This document shows, piece after piece, positions 1-6,482 of a stretch of DNA of 8,876 bases. A program made the position numbers and the translations under genes. This stretch comes from Deltaproteobacteria bacterium (lineage in GTDB: Bacteria; Desulfobacterota; Desulfobacteria; Desulfobacterales; JAUVGT01): assembly GCA_030593645.1 (NCBI GenBank), contig JAUVGT010000201.1, positions 1-8,876 on the forward strand. Reading direction: 5' to 3'. Under the pieces are notes generated by a model that saw only the letters and a program-made list of their open reading frames with translations, had not been told where the DNA came from and made no database searches. Every line of letters starts with the position of its first letter. Position 1 is the first letter of the stretch.

Positions 1-22
1 TTAGGCACTTGTTAAATCCCCT
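1..22. repeat. Terminal direct repeat, left copy
   Basis: These 22 bases (starting TTAGGCACTT) are identical to the last 22 bases of the window at 8855-8876. The right copy continues a run of CACTTTAG-like units, so the sequence belongs to the repeat DNA described there. Identical ends can come from an assembly that stops at a dispersed repeat or from a circular assembly that was opened here. The sequence alone does not separate the two. Confidence 0.9.
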
Positions 23-30
23 TAGAGGGG
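18..30. other. Short perfect hairpin (CCCCT-TAG-AGGGG)
   Basis: A 5-bp GC-rich inverted repeat with a 3-base loop, overlapping the end of the terminal repeat. No T-tract follows, so it is not called a terminator. It is probably part of the repeat element itself. Confidence 0.4.
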
Positions 31-37
31 TGATCCA

Positions 38-63
38 CCGCCGCTAAAGCTATGGCGGACAAG
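38..63. repeat. Dispersed palindromic repeat unit, copy 1
   Basis: The unit has an outer stem CCGCC (38-42) / GGCGG (54-58) around a core GCTAAAGCTAT and is followed by ACAAG. Positions 42-63 match 8750-8771 exactly (22 bases), and the core recurs at 8721-8731. It resembles the small GC-stemmed palindromes scattered between genes in many environmental bacterial genomes. Its function is unknown. Confidence 0.7.
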
Positions 64-69
64 TCAAAG

Positions 70-94
70 CCGGGCCCTTTGGACCCGGATTTTT
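70..94 (+). terminator. Intrinsic terminator of an upstream gene outside the window
   Basis: CCGGGCCC (70-77) pairs with GGACCCGG (81-88) across a TTT loop, with one C/A mismatch, and is followed by a run of five T (90-94). No gene in this window runs into it, so it would close a + strand transcript that starts to the left of position 1. Confidence 0.65.
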
Positions 95-162
95 ACTTAT
101 TTTGTAAACCATATTTTGAGATCATTCAATACATTTTATCCCGTGTCTTCAGACAATGCTTC

Positions 163-191
163 TTGACCAGGGCTCATTTTTTTTATATAGT
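163..191 (+). promoter_or_regulatory. Sigma70-type promoter for the 274-4577 gene group
   Basis: TTGACC (163-168) and TATAGT (186-191) are separated by 17 bases; each box has five of six consensus positions. Transcription would start near 198, leaving a leader of roughly 75 bases before the start codon at 274. It lies just after the upstream terminator and is the best promoter-like match seen before the first gene. Confidence 0.6.
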
Positions 192-273
192 TTTAGCGAT
201 TTTAAGGAGTTAAGGGTTCACGCTATCTTTGATTTTTTTAAAAACCGTCACTAATGATTCAAGGAGATACGAT

Positions 274-885
274 ATGTCCGTTTTAACGATTTCCAGACAG
301 TTTGGCGCAGGAGGGGTGACCTTTGGAAGGATGATTTCAAACCGATTGGGGTATTCATTTTTTAATAATGAAATCTTACAAATGGTTGCCAGGAAGGCAA
401 AGGTTTCTGTTGGCTGGGTTGAGTCCATGGAAAAGGAAGCGGGCGGCAAGCTGCAGAGGTTTATATCGGGTCTTGTTCCCAAAAATACAATTGACCGAAT
501 TCTTGATGACCAGAAGGGATATATTGATGAGGAAATCTATGTGAACCTTCTGAATGATATTATTTTAAAAATTGCTAACGAAGGTAATGCCGTGATTCTC
601 GGAAGAGGCGGTCAATATATCCTGAAAGGCAACGAAAATACATTTCACGTGCTTCTCGTTGCGGACAAAGCACACAGGGTAAGGTTTATTGAGGAAAAAT
701 ACGGTCTTTCAATAAAACAGGCGGTTAAAGTGGTAAATATTGAAGACAAAAAAAGAATCAATCTGTATCGAAAAGTCGGGAAAGAAGATTATGATCAGCC
801 TTCGCATTATCATCTGGTCATGAATATGGGGGAATTGAACATGGAGGACGCTGTAGATCTTATTTTCAGGATGGTCCAAAGGTAA
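274..885 (+). CDS. Cytidylate kinase-like family protein
   Basis: The product is 203 residues long and matches the cytidylate-kinase-like P-loop family (Cytidylate_kin2). Visible signatures are the N-terminal strand and nucleotide loop ISRQFGAGG (residues 6-14), followed by an arginine-bearing helix, the VILGRGG segment (107-113), a lid-like basic stretch around 162-172, and the C-terminal YHLVMNMGELN (179-189), which matches the usual 'YDLviNt' element. The phosphate loop is not a classical GxxxxGK[ST], which is normal for this family. Members are often annotated as cytidylate kinases, but their true substrate is mostly unproven, so phosphorylation of CMP is only a possibility. ATG 274 is chosen because AAGGAG (261-266) precedes it at good spacing and the conserved MSVLTISRQF begins there; an in-frame TTG at 229 has no close ribosome site. 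It is the first of four co-directional genes. Confidence 0.88.
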   Translation: MSVLTISRQFGAGGVTFGRMISNRLGYSFFNNEILQMVARKAKVSVGWVESMEKEAGGKLQRFISGLVPKNTIDRILDDQKGYIDEEIYVNLLNDIILKIANEGNAVILGRGGQYILKGNENTFHVLLVADKAHRVRFIEEKYGLSIKQAVKVVNIEDKKRINLYRKVGKEDYDQPSHYHLVMNMGELNMEDAVDLIFRMVQR

Positions 886-955
886 ATGTCTTTACAGCAA
901 TATATTTGACTTTTTGATCACTGTGACTTAATTTATTACGTTACCCAAAATCAAC

Positions 956-970
956 GGGAGGAAAAAAATC
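956..970 (+). promoter_or_regulatory. Ribosome binding site and apparent AUC start codon of panC
   Basis: GGGAGG (956-961) is followed by six bases and then ATC (968-970), where the family's conserved N-terminus begins (xRVINSTKEMQ). Reading back in frame, the stop TAA lies at 929-931 and no ATG, GTG or TTG occurs between it and ATG 995. ATG 995 has only AACCAAAGAA before it, which is a poor ribosome site. The spacing therefore points to initiation at ATC. Confidence 0.65.
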
Positions 971-1816
971 AGGGTCATCAATTCAACCAAAGAAATGCAG
1001 GAACACGCGGACAAACAGCGGCAGTCCGGCAAAACAATCACGTTTGTTCCTACCATGGGTTTTTTTCATGACGGCCACCTTTCGTTGATGCAAAAGGGAC
1101 GGAAGATGGGTGATGAACTGGTTCTCAGCATCTTTGTGAATCCAGCTCAGTTTGGCCCGAATGAGGATTTGGATACTTACCCTAAGAACCTTGAAAGGGA
1201 TCTTGAACTGGCAGAGCAACAGGGTGTGGATATTGTTTATACTCCGGACACTGAGTTGCTGTATCCGGAAGGATATCAAACCTTTGTGAGCCTGGAAACC
1301 CTTCCCAATTTTCTCTGCGGAATTTCTCGCCCTTTGTTCTTTCGCGGTGTAACCACTGTGGTGACCAAATTGTTAAATATTGTGAAACCGCATGCGGCGG
1401 TTCTCGGAGAAAAAGATTTCCAGCAGCTTGCCATTGTGAAACAGATGGTAAAGGATCTTAATTTTGACGTGGAGATTATCAGCGTCCCGACGGTTCGGGA
1501 ACCGGACGGACTTGCCATGAGCTCCCGAAACAGCTACCTGACACCCGAACAAAGGCCTTGTGCCCTGACCCTTTATCAATCATTGTGCCGGGCCAGGGAT
1601 CTTATAGAAGAAGGCACAACACGTGCCGCTGAAATACTGGAAAGCGCGGCCAGGCTTGTCACTTCGTATCCTGAAACAGAAATTGATTATATCGCTGTAT
1701 CTGATCCCGTTACCCTGGTTGATATTGAAACGATTGATAATCCTGTGTTAATGGCAATGGCGGTAAAGGTTGGGAGCACGCGTCTGATCGATAATATGAT
1801 CCTTACACCACAATAA
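968..1816 (+). CDS. panC: Pantoate--beta-alanine ligase (pantothenate synthetase)
   Basis: PanC joins pantoate and beta-alanine using ATP, via pantoyl-adenylate, to make pantothenate for coenzyme A in the cytoplasm. Numbered from the ATC codon, the 282-residue product shows PTMG (28-31), the nucleotidyl-transferase HxGH motif as HDGH (34-37), FVNPAQF (56-62), GEKDFQQ (147-153), the KMSKS-like MSSRN (184-188) and the C-terminal VGSTRLIDN. This is essentially the usual family length (about 280). Starting at ATG 995 instead would give 273 residues and remove RVINSTKE, which is conserved in position in relatives, so I place the start at 968 despite its being ATC. It follows the kinase-like gene by 82 bases and precedes metK by 78. 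No other pantothenate gene is present. Identity is very secure; the start is less so and could hide a base error in the record. Confidence 0.95.
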   Translation: MRVINSTKEMQEHADKQRQSGKTITFVPTMGFFHDGHLSLMQKGRKMGDELVLSIFVNPAQFGPNEDLDTYPKNLERDLELAEQQGVDIVYTPDTELLYPEGYQTFVSLETLPNFLCGISRPLFFRGVTTVVTKLLNIVKPHAAVLGEKDFQQLAIVKQMVKDLNFDVEIISVPTVREPDGLAMSSRNSYLTPEQRPCALTLYQSLCRARDLIEEGTTRAAEILESAARLVTSYPETEIDYIAVSDPVTLVDIETIDNPVLMAMAVKVGSTRLIDNMILTPQ

Positions 1817-1894
1817 CTCAATGAATACATATTAGAAGGAAGACAAAACCGAAAATATGAACATTCGAATTCATAAAATCAAAGGAGAAACCTC

Positions 1895-3064
1895 ATGAGC
1901 AAGGAGCAGTTCTATTTTACATCAGAATCGGTTACGGAAGGGCACCCCGACAAAGTTGCCGATGCGATTTCAGATTCAATACTTGATTCGATTATGGCCC
2001 AGGATACTAAATGCCGGGTTGCGTGCGAAACACTCGTTACCACCGGGCTTGCCTTTATTGCAGGTGAAATCACCACCGACTGTTATGTGGATATGCCGCA
2101 GGTGGTTCGCGAAACCATACGTGATATTGGATATCATTCTTCACAGATGGGATTTGATTGGCAGACGTGTTCGGTCATTACAAGCATTGACCATCAATCT
2201 CCTGATATTGCCCAGGGGGTGAATACCGGTGAAGGTCTGTTCAAGGACCAGGGCGCGGGTGACCAGGGTTTAATGTTTGGATTTGCCACAGATGAAACTC
2301 CGGAGCTCATGCCGATGCCCGTGATGTACGCGCATAAACTATGCAACCGTCTCTCTGTAGTGCGAAAAAACGGAGCGCTTGATTTTCTCAGACCTGACGG
2401 AAAATCCCAGGTGACGATTGAATATGAAAATGGGACCCCAAAGCGGGTCGATACAGTGGTTATTGCCGCTCAGCATAAGCCGGACATTACCTATGAAGAT
2501 TTAAAAGAGGCGGTTATTGAAGAAGTGATTAAGAAGGTTGTTCCAAGGGAAATGACGGACGGTGATACAAAGTATTTTATCAATGCCACCGGTAAATTTG
2601 TAATCGGCGGACCCATGGGGGACTGCGGCGTGACCGGTCGAAAAATCATTGTTGACACATATGGTGGGCAGGGAAGTCACGGAGGCGGCTGTTTTTCCGG
2701 GAAAGATCCCTCCAAAGTGGACCGCAGTGCGTCATATATGGGCAGGCATATCGCGAAGAATATCGTTGCCGCGGGTGTCGCCAGGAAATGTGAAGTCCAG
2801 GTGGCCTATGCTATTGGTGTGGCCCAGCCTGTATCGGTTATGGTTGACCTGATGGGTACGGGTAAGATATCCAAAACCCGGGTGGAAGAGATTGTAAAAG
2901 ACGTCTTTGATTTAAGGCCCTCGGCAATCATTGAATATCTGGATCTTTTGCGGCCGATATATCGAAAAACCTCAGCATATGGTCATTTTGGGCGGAACGA
3001 ACCGGAATTTACCTGGGAAAAAACAAACAAGGCTGATGAGATTCGGGAAAAAGCCGGTATTTAA
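1895..3064 (+). CDS. metK: S-adenosylmethionine synthetase (methionine adenosyltransferase)
   Basis: MetK makes S-adenosylmethionine from methionine and ATP, releasing phosphate and pyrophosphate; it is cytoplasmic and normally a homotetramer. The 389 residues are full length. Visible motifs are TEGHPDK (14-20) with the catalytic His17 and metal-binding Asp19, the signature GAGDQG (120-125), and the glycine-rich phosphate loop GGGCFSGKDPSKVDRSA (263-279). That loop has Cys where many family members have Ala (GGGAFSGKD), a substitution I do not expect to impair activity. The start at 1895 is supported by AAAGGAG (1880-1886) eight bases upstream. The next gene, ahcY, begins 58 bases after the stop, so the two act in the same activated-methyl cycle and are probably co-transcribed. 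No SAM-riboswitch-like structure is evident in the 78 bases before it. Confidence 0.98.
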   Translation: MSKEQFYFTSESVTEGHPDKVADAISDSILDSIMAQDTKCRVACETLVTTGLAFIAGEITTDCYVDMPQVVRETIRDIGYHSSQMGFDWQTCSVITSIDHQSPDIAQGVNTGEGLFKDQGAGDQGLMFGFATDETPELMPMPVMYAHKLCNRLSVVRKNGALDFLRPDGKSQVTIEYENGTPKRVDTVVIAAQHKPDITYEDLKEAVIEEVIKKVVPREMTDGDTKYFINATGKFVIGGPMGDCGVTGRKIIVDTYGGQGSHGGGCFSGKDPSKVDRSASYMGRHIAKNIVAAGVARKCEVQVAYAIGVAQPVSVMVDLMGTGKISKTRVEEIVKDVFDLRPSAIIEYLDLLRPIYRKTSAYGHFGRNEPEFTWEKTNKADEIREKAGI

Positions 3065-3122
3065 TAAATATCGAATAAAACGAAGACCATTCGTATTAAA
3101 AATAAATAGTAGGAGGAGAAAA

Positions 3123-4577
3123 ATGGCTTTACCCCATTCAAAGGAGGAGCCCGGGGATTTCCTTGGACTTGATCTTTCTTTGCCATATAAGGTTGCGGAT
3201 CTTTCCTTGGCTGATTTCGGCATCAAGGAAATGCAGATCGCAGAAAATGAAATGCCCGGTTTGATGGCGGTCCGGGAGAAGTACGGTCTGGAAAAACCGC
3301 TCAAGGGTTTGAAAATCATGGGAAGTCTTCATATGACCATTCAAACAGCCATGCTGATTGAAACCCTAAAAGAACTCGGCGCTGATTTACGCTGGGCCAC
3401 ATGTAATATCTTTTCCACCCAGGATCATGCCGCCGCAGCCATAGCGAAAAATCGCAGCGCCGCAGTATTTGCCTGGAAAGGAGAAACACTGGATGATTTC
3501 TGGTGGTGTACGGAACAATCGCTGGTATGGCCTGACGGCACAGGCCCTGATCTTATCGTGGATGATGGCGGCGATGCCACTCTTTATGTACACGAAGGTG
3601 TAAAAATTGAAAAAGATCCGTCCCTGCTTGATAAGGAATACGACAGCCTGGACATGAAATGCCTGATTGAACGTTTAAGAGCGAGTTACCAACGTGATCC
3701 TAAGTTCTGGACCAGGATTGCTGAAAACATTCGGGGTGTATCTGAAGAAACCACCACCGGTGTTCACAGGCTTTATCACCTGGCCAAAAACAATGAACTG
3801 CTTTTTCCCGCGATCAATGTAAATGATTCTGTAACCAAATCCAAGTTTGACAATCTTTACGGTTGCCGTGAATCGCTGGCTGATGGAATAAAACGCGCCA
3901 CCGATATTATGATTGCCGGTAAAGTGGTTGTAGTATGCGGGTATGGTGATGTGGGGAAAGGGTGCGCGCAGTCCATGCGCGGTTTTGGAGCGCGCGTGCT
4001 GGTTACTGAAATTGATCCTATTTGCGCGCTTCAGGCTGCAATGGAAGGGTTTGAAGTTACAACCATGGAAGAGGCTGTAAGCACCGGTGACATCTTTGTT
4101 ACGTCGACCGGGTGCTATCACGTCATTACAGGCGAACACATGGAAATGATGAAAGATGAAGCGATTATCTGCAATATTGGCCATTTTGATAATGAGATCG
4201 AGATGACACACCTGGATAATAATCCTGACTGTGTTAAGACCACTATCAAACCGCAGGTTGACAAATGGAAGCTTAAGTCCGGCCGTTCAATAATCGTTCT
4301 TGCTGAAGGAAGGCTTGTGAACCTTGGCTGCGCGACAGGTCACCCAAGTTTTGTCATGAGCAACAGTTTTACAAACCAGTGTCTGGCCCAGGTGAAGCTG
4401 GCAAAGGAAAAGCTGGAACGAAAGGTATACACTCTTCCCAAGGAACTTGATGAAGAAGTGGCCCGTCTGCATATTGAAAAACTGGGTGTTAAACTCACAA
4501 AACTGACAAAGTTTCAGGCCGATTATCTGGGTATTCCGATTGAAGGGCCTTATAAGCCGGATCATTACCGGTATTAA
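3123..4577 (+). CDS. ahcY: Adenosylhomocysteinase (S-adenosyl-L-homocysteine hydrolase)
   Basis: AhcY reversibly splits S-adenosylhomocysteine, the by-product of methyltransferases, into adenosine and homocysteine, using tightly bound NAD+. The 484-residue product shows HMTIQTA (70-76), CNIFSTQDHAAAA (94-106), the substrate region SVTKSKFDN (236-244) with Lys239 and Asp243, the NAD-binding GYGDVGKG (273-280), NIGHFDNE (351-358) and the family C-terminus KPDHYRY. The length fits the longer bacterial/plant form with an insertion of about 40 residues in the catalytic domain. The frame stays open upstream into metK, but ATG 3123 is the real start: AGGAGGAG (3111-3118) sits four bases before it and the protein aligns from there. 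It directly follows metK, and a strong terminator follows the gene. Its presence indicates one-step hydrolysis of S-adenosylhomocysteine, not the Pfs/LuxS route. Confidence 0.98.
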   Translation: MALPHSKEEPGDFLGLDLSLPYKVADLSLADFGIKEMQIAENEMPGLMAVREKYGLEKPLKGLKIMGSLHMTIQTAMLIETLKELGADLRWATCNIFSTQDHAAAAIAKNRSAAVFAWKGETLDDFWWCTEQSLVWPDGTGPDLIVDDGGDATLYVHEGVKIEKDPSLLDKEYDSLDMKCLIERLRASYQRDPKFWTRIAENIRGVSEETTTGVHRLYHLAKNNELLFPAINVNDSVTKSKFDNLYGCRESLADGIKRATDIMIAGKVVVVCGYGDVGKGCAQSMRGFGARVLVTEIDPICALQAAMEGFEVTTMEEAVSTGDIFVTSTGCYHVITGEHMEMMKDEAIICNIGHFDNEIEMTHLDNNPDCVKTTIKPQVDKWKLKSGRSIIVLAEGRLVNLGCATGHPSFVMSNSFTNQCLAQVKLAKEKLERKVYTLPKELDEEVARLHIEKLGVKLTKLTKFQADYLGIPIEGPYKPDHYRY

Positions 4578-4607
4578 AAGACCAAAGAACAATGGAGGAA
4601 TTTGTAG

Positions 4608-4642
4608 GGGCAGGTTCTAAACCTGCCCTTTATTTATCTTTT
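4608..4642 (+). terminator. Strong intrinsic terminator after ahcY
   Basis: GGGCAGGTT (4608-4616) pairs perfectly with AACCTGCCC (4620-4628) across a CTA loop, a 9-bp stem, followed by a T-rich tail (TTTATTTATCTTTT). It lies 30 bases after the ahcY stop. The stop codon of the - strand gene (4634-4636) falls inside the T-rich tail, so the hairpin also sits just past that gene's end; in the - direction it lacks a T-tract. The hairpin thus separates two convergent genes. Confidence 0.9.
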
Positions 4643-5512
4643 AATCACAATCACAACCTGACATTTTTTTAGAAATGACAGGTGCATTGCGGAATCCAGC
4701 AGCTTTGAAGCATTGGTATTGCTGATCACAAGATCACAGGTGCTCTTTTGATATGTTCTGAGAGCTTTGATAATCAGAGGGTTTTTACCGACCCTTGGAT
4801 TGCTTTTGGCGGCATTCACATCGGTACTATATATGCACATGCCGTTTTGAACCGCGAATTCACGACTGGCATAGACCGGTCCATATACTTCCTCTCCATT
4901 TTCATCATATATTTTTGGTGCCATGGCGGGTTTTACTTTGACTCCCGAGGCGTCGATTACCAGCCCGGTATGTTCAGGCGGATTTTTGGTCATGGCGGCA
5001 TCCTTGGCGGAAGATCCTTTTACCGGCATGATATGTTTGATTGATTCGATCTGACGTATCTCCTGTGGAAGAACAAGCTGGGCAAGACCGCCATGAAGGT
5101 TTAGCTGCACATGGCATTCAACCGAATGGTCTGTCATATATTTACGTAATGATTCCAGCTCTTTGGATCCTTTTACCATGTCCTGTATTTTTAATTTAAC
5201 GATATCATTATCAGTAAACAAATGCGTTACTTTATTGTCTGAATTAATTCTGACTTCACTGACTGTTTTCAGTAGATTGTATATCGCGTTTTCCCTGGCG
5301 AGGATCAGGATTTTTGATGTGTCTGATGGAATATCTGAACGATTCGGTTTTTCAGGAGTTCCGATCCCAACAGCCTGTATGGTTCCTTTGAACCAGTTAA
5401 TAGATCCGTTTCCTGATTTTTCAATGACCGATTTTGGCTCGGCGCAATATACTGGCGCGGCAGCAAAAACAAAAATGAAAATGATGAGATAGAAAAGCTG
5501 GTGCCGTTTCAT
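4634..5512 (-). CDS. Secreted LPP20-like protein of unknown function
   Basis: The 292-residue product starts with a clear export signal: MKRHQ, then a hydrophobic stretch (about 6-19) ending AAPVYCA, with likely signal peptidase I cleavage after Ala24. A Cys is present at 23, but the preceding PVY is a poor lipobox, so a lipoprotein is less likely. The mature part has W-F-x-G-x-I-x-A-x-G-x-G (40-51) and an ARENA helix (72-76), as in LPP20/FlgT N-terminal-like domains. Next come a distinctive block GLVIDASGVKVKPAMAPKIY (183-202) leading to EEVYG (207-211), and a C-terminal NPLIIKAL (244-251) to VVIVIKR (286-292). I associate this architecture with uncharacterised proteins of Geobacter- and Desulfobacter-type bacteria. 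A role in the envelope is inference only. AGGAG lies seven bases before the start codon. It diverges from the aldolase operon, sharing a 151-base intergenic region. Confidence 0.8.
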   Translation of the reverse strand: MKRHQLFYLIIFIFVFAAAPVYCAEPKSVIEKSGNGSINWFKGTIQAVGIGTPEKPNRSDIPSDTSKILILARENAIYNLLKTVSEVRINSDNKVTHLFTDNDIVKLKIQDMVKGSKELESLRKYMTDHSVECHVQLNLHGGLAQLVLPQEIRQIESIKHIMPVKGSSAKDAAMTKNPPEHTGLVIDASGVKVKPAMAPKIYDENGEEVYGPVYASREFAVQNGMCIYSTDVNAAKSNPRVGKNPLIIKALRTYQKSTCDLVISNTNASKLLDSAMHLSFLKKCQVVIVIKR

Positions 5513-5555
5513 TCTGTCTCCTAAATAAAAAACAACGGGTTCTGTTTCAATTATA

Positions 5556-5583
5556 TTGACCTCTCAGTAATTTATATTGTAAA
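5556..5583 (+). promoter_or_regulatory. Candidate promoter for the aldolase operon
   Basis: TTGACC (5556-5561) and TGTAAA (5578-5583) are separated by 16 bases. The -10 box matches the consensus at four of six positions and lacks the most conserved A, so it is weaker than the opposing - strand promoter. If used, transcription would start near 5590 and give a leader of roughly 75 bases. The two promoters overlap almost completely. Confidence 0.35.
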
Positions 5584-5584
5584 T
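5570..5584. promoter_or_regulatory. Palindrome across the divergent promoters (possible operator)
   Basis: ATTTATATTGTAAAT is a 15-base near-perfect palindrome with one mismatched pair, centred on 5577. The flanking TTGAC (5556-5560) and GTCAA (5594-5598) are symmetric around the same base. It may be simply two superimposed promoters, or a binding site for a dimeric regulator. No regulator gene is in the window. Confidence 0.35.
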
Positions 5585-5598
5585 CCCCTGTAAGTCAA
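5571..5598 (-). promoter_or_regulatory. Sigma70-type promoter for the secreted protein gene
   Basis: Reading on the - strand, TTGACT (5598-5593) and TATAAA (5576-5571) are separated by 16 bases; each box has five of six consensus positions. Transcription would start near 5564, about 50 bases before the start codon at 5512. Its sequence is almost a mirror image of the + strand candidate at 5556-5583. Confidence 0.55.
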
Positions 5599-5663
5599 TA
5601 CAAGTGTTTTAAAACCGTTTCTAAAATCATATTAACAGAATAATATAAAGGAGAGTTGAAATT

Positions 5664-6461
5664 ATGGATTGGGGAATGAAAAATCGTCTGGAAAGGTTGA
5701 TTCAGCCTGATGGCCATTGCATGTTTTTACCTGTTGACCATGGATACTTCCAGGGGCCCACAACAAAACTCGAAAAACCGGGTGAGACCATAAAACCCTT
5801 GATACCTTTTGCCGATGGCCTTTTTGTTACCAGGGGAGTACTCCGCGCGTGTGTGGACACCCGGAACAGCCCACCTATAATATTAAGGGTTTCGGGAGGC
5901 ACAAGTATCATCGGAAAGGATCTGGCCCATGAGTCACTTACCACCTCTGTTCAGGAAGTCCTTCGGCTGAATGCGGCCGCGGTGGGGATGTCCGTTTTTG
6001 TGGGGAGTGACTATGAGCACGACTCACTCGTGAATCTCGGTAAACTTGTAAATGAATGTGAAAATTACGGAATCCCGGTCATGGCGGTAACAGCCGTGGG
6101 AAAGGAACTGGAAAAAAGAGATGCCAGGTATCTGGGATTGAGCTGCCGGATTGCCGCTGAATTCGGTGCCAGGGTAGTGAAAACATACTGGTGCGAAGAT
6201 TTTGATAGGGTAACCAACGGTTGTCCTGTGCCTGTTGTGATGGCCGGTGGCCCACGATGCGAAACAGAACTGGAAGTGTTTGAATTTGTTTATGATGGGA
6301 TGCAAAAGGGTGCGATTGGTTTAAACCTTGGCCGGAATGTCTGGCAGCATGCTCATCCTGTTCCGATGATGAAAGCCCTGAGGGCAATTATTCATGAAAA
6401 TGCATCCGTTAAAGACGCGCTGGGGATTTTCACGGATGAAAAGGAAAATGGCGGGAATTAA
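5664..6461 (+). CDS. LsrF/FbaB-type class I aldolase
   Basis: The product has 265 residues of the DeoC/FbaB class I aldolase family and most resembles E. coli LsrF, the thiolase that cleaves phosphorylated AI-2 breakdown product into DHAP and acetyl-CoA. Shared features are MDWGMKNRL (1-9), PVDHGYFQGPTT (23-34), the RG-LR stretch (57-61), VGSDYEHDS (113-121), the predicted Schiff-base Lys173 in VVKTYW, AGGP (194-197) and LGRNVWQHAHPVPMM (222-236). It lacks the roughly 30-residue N-terminal extension of E. coli LsrF, beginning at the equivalent of 'LDWGM'. AAGGAG (5648-5653) supports the start. The next gene follows after 21 bases. No lsr transporter, kinase or LuxS gene is nearby, and AhcY implies another fate for S-adenosylhomocysteine, so I infer a sugar-phosphate aldolase and leave out the lsrF symbol. 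The substrate is unknown; an ADH-synthase-like role is less likely on motif grounds. Confidence 0.85.
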   Translation: MDWGMKNRLERLIQPDGHCMFLPVDHGYFQGPTTKLEKPGETIKPLIPFADGLFVTRGVLRACVDTRNSPPIILRVSGGTSIIGKDLAHESLTTSVQEVLRLNAAAVGMSVFVGSDYEHDSLVNLGKLVNECENYGIPVMAVTAVGKELEKRDARYLGLSCRIAAEFGARVVKTYWCEDFDRVTNGCPVPVVMAGGPRCETELEVFEFVYDGMQKGAIGLNLGRNVWQHAHPVPMMKALRAIIHENASVKDALGIFTDEKENGGN

Positions 6462-6482
6462 CGGAAGCCTGAAAGGATTCAA

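Noticed and set aside
194..239. Attenuator-like TAGCG/CGCTA stem followed by T-run before 274
   Set aside because: Only five pairs span a 22-base loop, with nine bases before the T-run. This is too weak to support.
229..273. Upstream TTG start for the kinase-like gene
   Set aside because: There is no ribosome site at useful distance, the extra 15 residues are not family-like, and ATG 274 has AAGGAG directly before it.
906..934. Internal promoter before panC
   Set aside because: TTGACT at 906-911 is good, but the best -10 at 17 bases (TAATTT) has only three matching positions.
2931..3122. Extension of the ahcY frame back into metK
   Set aside because: The extra 64 residues are basic and unlike AhcY, overlap the well-defined metK 3' end, and ATG 3123 has an excellent AGGAGGAG site.
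3065..3122. SAH or SAM riboswitch before ahcY or metK
   Set aside because: The leaders are only 58 and 78 bases. The one small hairpin (ACGAA 3080-3084 / TTCGT 3090-3094) does not resemble the known classes, and the conserved core sequences are absent.
3675..4211. Long open frame antisense to ahcY, and similar antisense frames elsewhere
   Set aside because: They lie opposite well-identified genes, have Cys/His/Pro-rich non-family sequences and no supporting ribosome sites; they are shadows of coding bias.
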